DNA of 64,000 bases from Burkholderiales bacterium. Lineage in GTDB: Bacteria > Pseudomonadota > Gammaproteobacteria > Burkholderiales > Burkholderiaceae_C. The notes beneath the pieces were generated by a model. That model had not been told where the DNA came from. It searched no databases and saw only the letters and a list, made by a program, of their open reading frames with translations. The position numbers were made by a program, and so were the translations under genes. Each line of letters begins with the position of its first letter. Position 1 is the stretch's first letter. Positions 6,712 through 15,517 of the stretch are shown here, in pieces. The DNA is taken from NCBI GenBank assembly GCA_016185015.1, contig JACPOI010000036.1, positions 1 through 64,000 on the forward strand. The letters are read 5' to 3'.

Positions 6712-8541
6712 ATGACGCAGACACAGATTTCCAAGGCACGCATCCTGGTGGTGGACGACACCCCCGAGATCCGCCTGCTGGTGACGACCATCCTGGAGCA
6801 CGCCGGCTACCAGACCCTGCAGGCGCCTGGCGGGGAGCGCGCGCTGGAGATGGTGCGGCAGGAGCCGCCCGACCTCATCCTGCTGGACGTGATGATGCCC
6901 GGCCTGGACGGCTACGAGGTCTGCGCCCGGCTCAAGTCGGACGAAACCACCCGCGCCATCCCCGTCATTTTCCTCAGCGCCCTGGACGATAGCGAGGCGC
7001 AGACCCGCGGCTTCGAGGCCGGAGCGGCCGATTTCGTGACCAAGCCCATCAGCGTCCCCGTGTTGCTGGCGCGGGTGAACACCCACCTGGCCCTTTACGC
7101 GCAACGGCGTAGCCTGGAAGGCAAGTTCCGCGACGTGATCGAATTTGCACCGGATGCCATCATCCTGGCCGATCAGGAGGGGAGCATCGTGCAGGCCAAC
7201 GCCCGCACCCTGGAGCTGTTCGGTTATGCCCGCGAGGACTTGCTGGGTCATCCGGCGGCGATGCTGTTGACCCCGCCAGAGCGCGCTGCGCATCACGAGC
7301 GCCGCGCGTGGATGCTCGGGCAACCCCGGGGTTTGCGCATCGAATCGCAAACCCGTTGTATCCGCAAGGATGGCAGCGAGTTCGTGGCGGACGTCAGCGT
7401 CAGCGCCTTGCATGCCAGCCGCGGGCCCCTGCTGCTGGCCATGGTGCGCGACGCCACGAACCGGATCGCGCAGCAGGAGAAGTTGCGCGAGGCGGCGCGT
7501 TATGCGCGCAGCCTGATCGAGACCAGCATGGACCCGATGGTCCTGATCGACCTGACCGGCAAGGTGCAGGATGCCAACGATGCGGCCTGCCAGATCACGG
7601 GTCTCGCGCGCGAGGCGCTGATCGGCAGCGATGCGCCCAGCCGGTTCACGCAGCCCGAGAAGCTTCATGAAGGCTACAAGCAGGTCATGGCCGAGGGGCA
7701 GGCGCTCAATTACCAGCTCACCATCAAGCACGCCAGCGGCCGGACTTACGACGTGCTGTGCAATGCCAAGGCCTTTCGCAATGAGCAAGGCGAGGTGGTT
7801 GGCCTGTTTGCCACGGCGCACGACATTACCGAGAGTCGCCGCATCCAGCAGGAAATCAGCATGTCACGCCAGCGCCTGCGCGAGATGGCGGCTCAGGGCG
7901 AGGCCATGCGCGAATACGAGCGCAAGAACATCGCGCGGGAGGTCCACGACGAACTGGGCCAGGTGCTGACGGCGCTGCGCATGGACCTGACCTTCACGGA
8001 GATGCGTCACGGCAGTGTGTCGCCCGAGCTGACGGACAAGCTGCGGGAAATGCGTGGCCTGGTGGACCGCGCCATCCAGGGCGTGCGCAATGTGGCGGCC
8101 AATCTGCGGCCCGCCGCGCTGGACATGGGGCTGGTGCCGGCCATCGAGTGGTTGTGCAGCGAGCTGACCCGGCATGCCGCCATTCCCTGCGATTTTCGCG
8201 GCGCCCCGCTGTCGGTCGAACTGCCCGAAGACCGGGCCATCGGCCTGTTTCGCATCGTGCAGGAATCGCTGACCAACATCACGCGCTACGCGCGAGCCAG
8301 CCGGGTGCTGGTGACGCTGCAGGAGCAGGGCGCTGACCTGGTGCTGGAGGTGGTCGACGACGGCCAGGGCTTCGACCCGGTGCAGGTCCGCACGCGCCGC
8401 TCCTTCGGCCTGCTGGGCATGGAAGAGCGGGCGCTGGCCCTGGGCGGCCGCGTCGACATCAGCAGTGCGCCGGACCAGGGCGCGCGCGTGCGCGTGGTGG
8501 TGCCCCTGCGCCAGGCCAGCCAGTGGCGGGGGGACGCATGA
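6712..8541 (+). CDS. Hybrid sensor kinase: receiver, two PAS domains, NarL-type histidine kinase
   Basis: A 609-residue cytoplasmic protein with no membrane segment. The order is a receiver domain (residues 8-125, phospho-acceptor Asp59 in LLDVMMPGLDG), PAS at about 140-255, PAS at about 265-385, then a HisKA_3 domain (phospho-His412 in REVHDELGQVL) and an HATPase domain (DDGQGF). Having the receiver at the N-terminus suggests input from another kinase as well as PAS-sensed signals. The TGA overlaps the ATG of the next response-regulator gene (ATGA), so the two form a pair. Confidence 0.9.
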   Translation: MTQTQISKARILVVDDTPEIRLLVTTILEHAGYQTLQAPGGERALEMVRQEPPDLILLDVMMPGLDGYEVCARLKSDETTRAIPVIFLSALDDSEAQTRGFEAGAADFVTKPISVPVLLARVNTHLALYAQRRSLEGKFRDVIEFAPDAIILADQEGSIVQANARTLELFGYAREDLLGHPAAMLLTPPERAAHHERRAWMLGQPRGLRIESQTRCIRKDGSEFVADVSVSALHASRGPLLLAMVRDATNRIAQQEKLREAARYARSLIETSMDPMVLIDLTGKVQDANDAACQITGLAREALIGSDAPSRFTQPEKLHEGYKQVMAEGQALNYQLTIKHASGRTYDVLCNAKAFRNEQGEVVGLFATAHDITESRRIQQEISMSRQRLREMAAQGEAMREYERKNIAREVHDELGQVLTALRMDLTFTEMRHGSVSPELTDKLREMRGLVDRAIQGVRNVAANLRPAALDMGLVPAIEWLCSELTRHAAIPCDFRGAPLSVELPEDRAIGLFRIVQESLTNITRYARASRVLVTLQEQGADLVLEVVDDGQGFDPVQVRTRRSFGLLGMEERALALGGRVDISSAPDQGARVRVVVPLRQASQWRGDA

Positions 8542-9170
8542 TCAAGCTGATGCTCGCCGACGATCACGCCATTGTGCGCAGTGGCCTGAAGCAGCTCTTC
8601 ACGCTGGCCCCGGATATCGAGGTCGTGGCCGAGGCAGTCGATGGCGCCACGGTGCTGGACGCGCTGCGCCGCCAGCAGCCCGACCTGCTCCTGCTGGACC
8701 TCAACATGCCGGGCCTGAGCGGCCCCGACCTCATCGTCCGCATCCGCTCGCACTGGGGCGACCTGCCCATCCTGGTGCTGAGCATGCACAACGAGCCGCA
8801 AGTGGCCGCCCGGGTGCTCAAGGCCGGCGCCAGCGGTTATGTCACCAAGGACAGCGAGATGGAGGTTCTGCTGGGCGCGATCCGCAAAGTGGCCGGAGGC
8901 GGCAAGTACATCGTGCCGGAACTGGCCGAGAAACTGGTGTTCGACGTCTCCCTGGGCAGCGACAAGCTGCCACACCAGTCCCTCTCGGACCGGGAGCTCG
9001 AGGTGCTGCGCCTGCTGGTGGCGGGCAAGGGCGTGAACGAGATTGCCGACCAGCTCTGCATCAGCAACAAGACAGTGAGCACGCACAAGACGCGCCTGCT
9101 GGAGAAGATGAACCTCAGCGGCACCGCCGAACTGGTGCGCTACGCGATGCAGCACGGGCTGCTGGACTGA
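8538..9170 (+). CDS. NarL/LuxR-family response regulator
   Basis: A 210-residue regulator. The receiver domain carries phospho-acceptor Asp54 (LLLDLNMPGLSG) and the C-terminal LuxR-type helix-turn-helix reads LSDRELEVLRLLVAGKGVNE followed by IADQLCISNKTVSTHKTRLL. It is the probable output partner of the kinase encoded immediately upstream. The internal ATG at 8538 is the natural start because it opens the receiver domain and overlaps the kinase stop codon. Confidence 0.92.
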   Translation: MIKLMLADDHAIVRSGLKQLFTLAPDIEVVAEAVDGATVLDALRRQQPDLLLLDLNMPGLSGPDLIVRIRSHWGDLPILVLSMHNEPQVAARVLKAGASGYVTKDSEMEVLLGAIRKVAGGGKYIVPELAEKLVFDVSLGSDKLPHQSLSDRELEVLRLLVAGKGVNEIADQLCISNKTVSTHKTRLLEKMNLSGTAELVRYAMQHGLLD

Positions 9171-9281
9171 GGTTTCGATGGCCGGCGGGTAGGAATCGCC
9201 CTACACCGACCAGCCGATTCCGACACCCGAACCGGGCGCGTCCGATGGCGGCGCCGGCCTTGCGCCGGCACCATCTCGGAC

Positions 9282-9650
9282 ATGAAAGTGCTGGTCGTTG
9301 ACGACTCCGAACTCATCCGCTCCCGTCTGGTCGGGCTGATCGAACGCATTCCGGGCATCCAGCCGGTGGCGATCGCAGGCAGCCTGCACCAGGCCTTGTA
9401 CGAGGGTTCCTACTTCCAGCCCGACCTGATCGTGCTGGACCTGAACCTCCCGGACGGCAACGCCGTGCGCATCATCCCGCTGCTCAAGCGCATGCGCGAG
9501 GGCCTGCGCATCGCCGTGCTGACCAACGACGCCAATGACTACAACCGGCAGCGCTGCGCCCAGGCGGGCGCCGACTGGTTCTTCGACAAGTCCACCGAAT
9601 TCGAGCCCCTGTTGGCGCTGCTCCATGAGCAGGCGGCAGCCACCCACTGA
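9282..9650 (+). CDS. Single-domain response regulator (CheY-like)
   Basis: A 122-residue receiver domain without an output domain: acidic pocket VVDDSE, phospho-acceptor Asp53 in LIVLDLNLPDG, and a C-terminal Lys in DKSTEF. It sits between the two-component pair and cheW. It could relay phosphate to the receiver of the hybrid kinase or modulate chemotaxis output. It does not look like the flagellar-motor CheY itself, which has a different conserved sequence. Confidence 0.85.
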   Translation: MKVLVVDDSELIRSRLVGLIERIPGIQPVAIAGSLHQALYEGSYFQPDLIVLDLNLPDGNAVRIIPLLKRMREGLRIAVLTNDANDYNRQRCAQAGADWFFDKSTEFEPLLALLHEQAAATH

Positions 9651-9681
9651 ACCCTTCATCCTCAACCTTCAGGAGATTGCC

Positions 9682-10167
9682 ATGAGCATCGAACTGACCT
9701 CTGCGACGCGCGAGTTTCTCGCCTTCAAGCTGGGCCGCGAAGAGTACGGCGTGGACATTCTGCGCGTGCAGGAAATCCGCTCCTTCGAGCAGCCCACCCG
9801 CATGGCGAATGCGCCGGCCTTCATCCTGGGGGTGGTGAACCTGCGCGGCGTGATCGTGCCCATCATCGACATGCGCATCAAGTTCGGCATGGCAGAGGTG
9901 AAGTACGACAGCTTCACCGTGGTGATCGTGCTCAACATCGGCAAGCAGGTGATCGGCATGGTGGTCGACGGCGTGTCCGACGTGATGACACTCACGCCCG
10001 AGCAGCTGCGCCCGGTACCCGAGTTCTCCGGGGTGATCGACAACAACCATGTGCTGGCCATCGGTTCGGTGGGCGACCGCATGCTGATCCTGCTGGACAT
10101 CGAACGCGTCATGAGCAGCGCCGAGCTGGGCCTCGTTTCGCAGGCCAGCACCGCAAGCGCCGGCTGA
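9682..10167 (+). CDS. cheW: Chemotaxis coupling protein CheW
   Basis: A 161-residue CheW domain (EFLAFKLGREEYGVDILRVQ, then VNLRGVIVPIIDMR), which links MCPs to the CheA kinase. AGGAG lies 6 bp upstream of the ATG. Three MCP genes follow directly. No cheA, cheR, cheB or flagellar genes are in the window, so this is a satellite chemotaxis cluster that must use a CheA encoded elsewhere. Confidence 0.93.
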   Translation: MSIELTSATREFLAFKLGREEYGVDILRVQEIRSFEQPTRMANAPAFILGVVNLRGVIVPIIDMRIKFGMAEVKYDSFTVVIVLNIGKQVIGMVVDGVSDVMTLTPEQLRPVPEFSGVIDNNHVLAIGSVGDRMLILLDIERVMSSAELGLVSQASTASAG

Positions 10168-10194
10168 TCAACAGCTTAGACAAGGAATCACGTC

Positions 10195-11907
10195 ATGAAA
10201 CTCACCATCGCCAAACGCCTGTACCTCGCGGCCGGGTCCGTCGTCGTCCTGCTGATCATCAGCTCTGCCTTCGTGTGGCAACTGGGCCAGGTCAGCGACC
10301 AGCGCCTCCAGGAAGGCCGCATCAGCACCTTGCAGACCGCATCGCTGGCCGATGCGCAGAGCCATCTCTGGGCCCTGCGCTGGGGCGTGGCCCAGATGAC
10401 GGCCCTGAGCGACCCCGAGGCACGGGCCAAGGTCGCGGCGACCGGCCCCAAGCTGCGTGAGGAGGCCGAGAAGGCATTGGTCGATTTCGAAAGCCGCGTG
10501 AGCGCCGACGATCAGCGCCAGGCGATCAAAGCCCTGCGTGAAACCTTCGGTAACTACGCCTCCTGGCGGGAGAAGTGGGCAACGGCCCTGGCCGCGGGCC
10601 AAATGGAAGAAGCCGCCAAGATCCGCGCGGAACACACGACCCCGCTGGGCGCTGCGACCGTCAAGGGCTTTGCCGATCTGATTGCCATGCAGCGCAAGGC
10701 CGCCGCCGACAGTGCACAAGCGGCGATCACGTCCGTGGACAATCTGCGCGTCACGATCGTGAGCTTCATGCTGATTGCCGCGCTGGTGGCCAGCGTCATG
10801 GTGGTGCTGAGCGTGCGCGCCATCGTCACGCCCCTCAAGGAGGCCTCTCGCATGGCCGAAGCCGTGGCCGGCGGTGACCTGACGGTGCAGATCGTAGCCA
10901 AGGGCGGCGATGAGGTGTCCGAGGTGCTGCTGGGCCTGCAGCACATGCAGGCCAGCCTGTCCAAGGTGGTGTCCAACGTGCGCCAGTCTTCCGAAAGCCT
11001 GGCCACGGCCAGTGCGGAGATTGCCCAGGGCAACCAGGACCTGAGTGCGCGCACCGAAACCCAGGCCAGTGCCCTGGAAGAGACTGCGGCCTCGATGGAA
11101 GAGCTGGGCTCTACCGTCAAGCAGAACGCCGACAACGCCAAACAAGCCAACCAGCTGGCGCAGAACGCCAGCACCGTGGCCGTCCAGGGCGGCGAGGTGG
11201 TGGCCCAGGTGGTGGACACCATGAAGGGCATCAATGATTCGAGCAAGAAGATCGCCGACATCATCAGCGTGATCGACGGCATCGCCTTCCAGACCAACAT
11301 CCTGGCGTTGAACGCGGCCGTGGAAGCGGCACGCGCGGGCGAGCAGGGCCGCGGCTTCGCAGTGGTAGCGGGCGAGGTGCGCAACCTGGCCAGCCGCTCG
11401 GCCGAAGCGGCCAAGGAAATCAAGACCCTGATCACGGAGAGCGTGGAGCGTGTCGGCCACGGCACCACCCTGGTGGACCAGGCCGGCGCCACCATGAGCG
11501 AAGTGGTGGCCAGCATCCGCCGCGTGACGGACATCATGGGCGAGATCAGTGCCGCCAGCGCCGAGCAGAGTTCCGGTGTGTCCCAGGTGGGCGAAGCCGT
11601 GACGCAGATGGACCACGCCACGCAGCAGAACGCTGCGCTGGTGGAGGAGATGGCGGCAGCGGCCGGCAGCCTCAAGGGCCAGGCCCAGGAGCTGGTGCAG
11701 GCGGTGGCCGTGTTCAAGCTGGCCCAAGGCGCCGGTGCCGTGTCCCAGCCGTCAGACAGCCGCCCGAAGATGCCGCTGAAGGCGACGACGCAAACCAGGC
11801 CCCAGGCCGGCAAGCCCGCCCTCGCGCCCAGGCTGAATGCACCTGCCGTGTCCAAGCCCACCACTGCCAAGGCCGGGCCGGCCGATGGCGATTGGGAAAA
11901 CTTCTGA
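10195..11907 (+). CDS. Methyl-accepting chemotaxis protein, tandem copy 1
   Basis: A 570-residue MCP: TM1 about 10-30, a four-helix-bundle type periplasmic region, TM2 about 184-204, HAMP, then the signalling domain with hairpin motif [20 protein letters not shown]. The C-terminus ends DWENF, similar to the NWETF pentapeptide that tethers CheR/CheB. The signalling domain is nearly identical to those of the next two genes, while the sensory parts differ. Confidence 0.93.
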   Translation: MKLTIAKRLYLAAGSVVVLLIISSAFVWQLGQVSDQRLQEGRISTLQTASLADAQSHLWALRWGVAQMTALSDPEARAKVAATGPKLREEAEKALVDFESRVSADDQRQAIKALRETFGNYASWREKWATALAAGQMEEAAKIRAEHTTPLGAATVKGFADLIAMQRKAAADSAQAAITSVDNLRVTIVSFMLIAALVASVMVVLSVRAIVTPLKEASRMAEAVAGGDLTVQIVAKGGDEVSEVLLGLQHMQASLSKVVSNVRQSSESLATASAEIAQGNQDLSARTETQASALEETAASMEELGSTVKQNADNAKQANQLAQNASTVAVQGGEVVAQVVDTMKGINDSSKKIADIISVIDGIAFQTNILALNAAVEAARAGEQGRGFAVVAGEVRNLASRSAEAAKEIKTLITESVERVGHGTTLVDQAGATMSEVVASIRRVTDIMGEISAASAEQSSGVSQVGEAVTQMDHATQQNAALVEEMAAAAGSLKGQAQELVQAVAVFKLAQGAGAVSQPSDSRPKMPLKATTQTRPQAGKPALAPRLNAPAVSKPTTAKAGPADGDWENF

Positions 11908-11970
11908 CGCCAGGCGCGCAGAAGCTCCCTGAGCCCCTCCTCCATTGTTTAAAAAATTTTCGGGAATCGT

Positions 11971-13680
11971 ATGAACGAAATGAAACTATCGACCCGTCTC
12001 GGGCTGGGTTTTGGCGCGCTGATCGTCTTGCTGGTGATCGTCATCGGCTTGACGCTGGTGCGCATGAGCGGCATCAATGCAGAGGTCGACACGCTGGTGA
12101 ACAACCGTGGCCCCAAGGTCGAAAAACTCAACGACATCGCCTTCCGGGCCATGGACAACGCACGGATCGTGCGCAATGTCATCCTGCTGACCGACGAAAA
12201 AGGCATGGCGTCCAACAAGGAGGCCTACGAGCGCAATGCTGCTGCCGTAACCGAGCATGTGGCCTATCTGGAGAAAACCATTGCGTCCCAGAGCGACAAG
12301 GAAAGCCTGCAAGCATTCAAGGCCGCACGGGTGGTCTATACCGGCTATACCGGGGAAGTGCTGAAGTTGGCGTTGCAGAATCACAATGAAGAAGCCACCC
12401 GGGTGCTGTATGGCCCTGGCTACGCCACGCAGGCTAGCTATTTCGGGGCGATCTCCAAGCTGCGCGACAGCCAAGTGGCCAAGATGGCCGCGGCTGGCCT
12501 GGACGCCGAAGCAAGCTACAGCAGCACGCGCAACATCATCGTTGCCGCCGGCGCCCTGGCCATCCTGCTGGGGCTGGTGCTGGCGATCCTGATCACGCGC
12601 AGCGTCGGCAGGCAGCTCGGTGGCGAGCCTTCGGTCGCAGCGGCGGTGGCACAGGCCGTGGCGCAAGGTGACTTGAGCCAGCGCATCGACGTGCGCGCCG
12701 GTGACACCACCAGCCTGCTGGCGCAGCTCAAGACCATGCAGGAAAGCCTGGCCAAGGTCGTGACCAATGTACGCCAGGGCAGCGAGTCGGTCTCCACCGC
12801 CAGCGCCGAAATTGCCCAGGGCAACCAGGACCTGTCGGCCCGTACCGAAAGCCAGGCCAGTGCGCTGGAAGAAACCGCCGCCTCGATGGAGGAGTTGGGC
12901 TCCACCGTCAAGCAGAACGCCGACAACGCCAAACAAGCCAACCAGCTGGCGCAGAACGCCAGCACCGTGGCCGTCCAGGGCGGTGAGGTGGTGGCCCAGG
13001 TGGTCGACACCATGAAGGGCATCAACGACAGTTCCAGGAAGATCGCGGACATCATCAGCGTGATCGACGGCATCGCCTTCCAGACCAACATCCTGGCGCT
13101 CAATGCCGCGGTGGAAGCGGCGCGGGCCGGTGAGCAGGGCCGCGGCTTTGCCGTGGTGGCCTCCGAGGTGCGATCGCTGGCCGGACGCAGTGCTGACGCC
13201 GCCAAGGAGATCAAGACCCTGATCACGGACAGTGTCGCCCGCGTGGAACAGGGCACGGTGCTGGTCGATCAGGCCGGTACCACCATGAATGAAGTGGTGG
13301 CCAGCATCCGCCGCGTGACCGACATCATGGGCGAGATCAGCGCAGCCAGCGCCGAGCAGAGCGCCGGCGTGGCCCAGGTGGGCGAGGCCGTGGTGCAGAT
13401 GGACCAGGCCACACAGCAGAACGCGGCGCTGGTGGAAGAGATGGCCGCGGCGGCCTCCAGCCTCAATGGCCAGTCCCAGGAACTGGTGCAGGCTGTGGCC
13501 GTTTTCAAGCTGGCGCAAGGCACGGGCGCTGCAGTGCGCGCGTCGGTGCCACGCGCTCCTGCCGTCAGCCCGTCCAGGACGCTGGCCGCGCCGCGCGCAC
13601 CGGCGAAGGCTGGGGCGCTTGCCACCATCCCGGCCCCCGTGAAGGCCAGTGATGCCGGCAAGGAGTGGGAGAGTTTCTAA
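11971..13680 (+). CDS. Methyl-accepting chemotaxis protein, tandem copy 2
   Basis: A 569-residue MCP with TM1 about 12-34, a periplasmic four-helix bundle, TM2 about 189-210, HAMP and a signalling domain with [20 protein letters not shown]. It ends EWESF, a CheR-docking-like tail. Bases 12904-12983 are identical to 11113-11192 in copy 1, including third codon positions. This points to recent duplication or gene conversion of the signalling half. Confidence 0.93.
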   Translation: MNEMKLSTRLGLGFGALIVLLVIVIGLTLVRMSGINAEVDTLVNNRGPKVEKLNDIAFRAMDNARIVRNVILLTDEKGMASNKEAYERNAAAVTEHVAYLEKTIASQSDKESLQAFKAARVVYTGYTGEVLKLALQNHNEEATRVLYGPGYATQASYFGAISKLRDSQVAKMAAAGLDAEASYSSTRNIIVAAGALAILLGLVLAILITRSVGRQLGGEPSVAAAVAQAVAQGDLSQRIDVRAGDTTSLLAQLKTMQESLAKVVTNVRQGSESVSTASAEIAQGNQDLSARTESQASALEETAASMEELGSTVKQNADNAKQANQLAQNASTVAVQGGEVVAQVVDTMKGINDSSRKIADIISVIDGIAFQTNILALNAAVEAARAGEQGRGFAVVASEVRSLAGRSADAAKEIKTLITDSVARVEQGTVLVDQAGTTMNEVVASIRRVTDIMGEISAASAEQSAGVAQVGEAVVQMDQATQQNAALVEEMAAAASSLNGQSQELVQAVAVFKLAQGTGAAVRASVPRAPAVSPSRTLAAPRAPAKAGALATIPAPVKASDAGKEWESF

Positions 13681-13736
13681 GGGTTTTCGCAGGGTCTGAT
13701 TGTGAGCCGGCCAGGTCAGCCGTGCGCGGGCAGAAC

Positions 13737-13750
13737 TTGACTTGGGTCAT
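13737..13750. promoter_or_regulatory. Possible FNR/Anr-type site upstream of MCP copy 3
   Basis: TTGAC, four bases, then GTCAT, against the FNR-type pattern TTGAY-N4-RTCAA with one mismatch. It lies about 150 bp upstream of the MCP start, in the 220-bp gap between MCP copies 2 and 3. A chance match is possible. Confidence 0.3.
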
Positions 13751-13900
13751 GTATCTCGGAGCCAGGCCGCCCTGGTGTGGATTAGTGCATTGACGGCCTG
13801 CTGCCGGTGCCTTAGGCTGGGAACACTGAGTCGATACGGGCCCACCCGTGCACGCCAGTGCTCTCAGGGAGAGCTCATCCAGTTGGAGTTTCCATTTCTC

Positions 13901-15517
13901 ATGAACCATACAGAATCAAGCTCGTTCACGAGTCCCTCAGGCAGTTCGGCGCAAGGCCTGCTGGGCGACAAGATCATGCTGGCGGCCATCGCCCTGAGCG
14001 CTTTGGCGGCCATCATCCTGGGGTTCAGCTTTGTCGAATCGGGCGTGGCCTGGGGCGCATCGGCCCTGCTGGTGGTGCTGGCCGGCCTGGTCTACGTGAC
14101 AAGCAAGGGCACTCTGACCTCGCGGCTGGCGCTGGCCGTGATCCAGTCCCTTTTTGTGGCCTTGCACATCGACCTGGCGCGCGGCATGACCGAACTCCAC
14201 TTCGGTGTGTTTGTCACGCTGGCGCTGCTGCTGGTCTACCTGGACTGGCGGCCCATCGTGCTGTCGGCGGTGACCTTTGCCGTGCACCACGTTCTGTTCG
14301 ATCGCCTGCAGGCCGCCGGTTTTGGCCTGTACTGCCTGACCCAGCCCAATTTCGGTGTCGTCGTGATCCATGCGGTGTATGTGGTGATCCAGACCGCGCT
14401 GGAGGTGGTGTTGGCCGTGAGCATGGGCCGCACGGCGCGCCAGGGGCTTGAACTCGGGCAACTGGTCGCAGCGGTGGATCGCACGGACGGGATCGCTCTG
14501 GACAGCGTGCATCAGGTGCCGGTCAGCACCCCCGTGGCCCAGACGCTCAAGACGACACTCCAGCGCATGGAGTCCGCGGTGGCGTCCGTTCGGACCTCGG
14601 CCAGCAGCATGGACGTGGCCTGTGCCGAGATTGCCTCCGGCAACCAGGACCTCAGTGCGCGCACCGAGAACCAGGCCAGTGCGCTGGAGGAAACAGCCGC
14701 GTCCATGGAAGAGCTTTCTTCCACGGTGAAGCAGAACGCCGACAACGCCCGTCAGGCCAACCAGTTGGCGCAGAGTGCGTCCACGGTGGCCGTCCAGGGC
14801 GGCGAAGTGGTGGCCCAGGTGGTGGACACCATGAAGGGCATCAATGATTCGAGCAAGAAGATTGCCGACATCATCAGCGTGATCGACGGCATCGCCTTCC
14901 AGACCAATATCCTGGCGCTCAATGCCGCGGTGGAAGCGGCGCGAGCCGGTGAGCAGGGCCGGGGTTTCGCCGTGGTGGCCTCCGAGGTGCGCAGCCTGGC
15001 CGGACGCAGTGCTGACGCCGCCAAGGAGATCAAGACTCTGATCACCGACAGCGTGGGCCGGGTGGAGCAGGGCAGCGCCCTGGTGGACCAGGCGGGCAGC
15101 ACCATGAGCGAAGTGGTGGCCAGCATCCGGCGCGTGACCGACATCATGGGCGAGATCAGCGCGGCCAGCAGCGAGCAGAACAAGGGCGTGTCGCAAGTGG
15201 GTGAAGCCGTCACGCAGATCGACCAGGCCACGCAGCAGAATGCCGCGCTGGTGGAAGAGATGGCGGCAGCGGCCAGCAGCCTCAAGAGCCAGGCCCAGGA
15301 GCTGGTGCAGGCGGTCAGCGTGTTCAAGGTGTCCCAGGGCCAGTCCGCCGCCGTTGCCCCGGCCTCGGCGCCGCGCTACAGCCCGCCCGCAGCCCGTGCG
15401 GTTGCGGCGCCGCGCCGCGTGGCCGCAGCACCGGCACCGGTCGCCCGGCCGGCGCTGGCCCCGGCCGCCAAGCCAGCGGCCACACCGGCGGGTGGCGACG
15501 ACTGGGAGACTTTCTAA
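13901..15517 (+). CDS. MCP with multi-spanning membrane sensor, tandem copy 3
   Basis: A 538-residue MCP. Its first ~180 residues form about six closely spaced membrane helices instead of a periplasmic loop and contain several His residues ([30 protein letters not shown]), so the input is probably sensed in or at the membrane. The signalling domain matches copies 1 and 2, and the protein ends DWETF. The start MNHTESS was preferred to upstream in-frame ATGs because the upstream residues look non-coding. The stop overlaps that of the convergent GGDEF/EAL gene. Confidence 0.88.
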   Translation: MNHTESSSFTSPSGSSAQGLLGDKIMLAAIALSALAAIILGFSFVESGVAWGASALLVVLAGLVYVTSKGTLTSRLALAVIQSLFVALHIDLARGMTELHFGVFVTLALLLVYLDWRPIVLSAVTFAVHHVLFDRLQAAGFGLYCLTQPNFGVVVIHAVYVVIQTALEVVLAVSMGRTARQGLELGQLVAAVDRTDGIALDSVHQVPVSTPVAQTLKTTLQRMESAVASVRTSASSMDVACAEIASGNQDLSARTENQASALEETAASMEELSSTVKQNADNARQANQLAQSASTVAVQGGEVVAQVVDTMKGINDSSKKIADIISVIDGIAFQTNILALNAAVEAARAGEQGRGFAVVASEVRSLAGRSADAAKEIKTLITDSVGRVEQGSALVDQAGSTMSEVVASIRRVTDIMGEISAASSEQNKGVSQVGEAVTQIDQATQQNAALVEEMAAAASSLKSQAQELVQAVSVFKVSQGQSAAVAPASAPRYSPPAARAVAAPRRVAAAPAPVARPALAPAAKPAATPAGGDDWETF

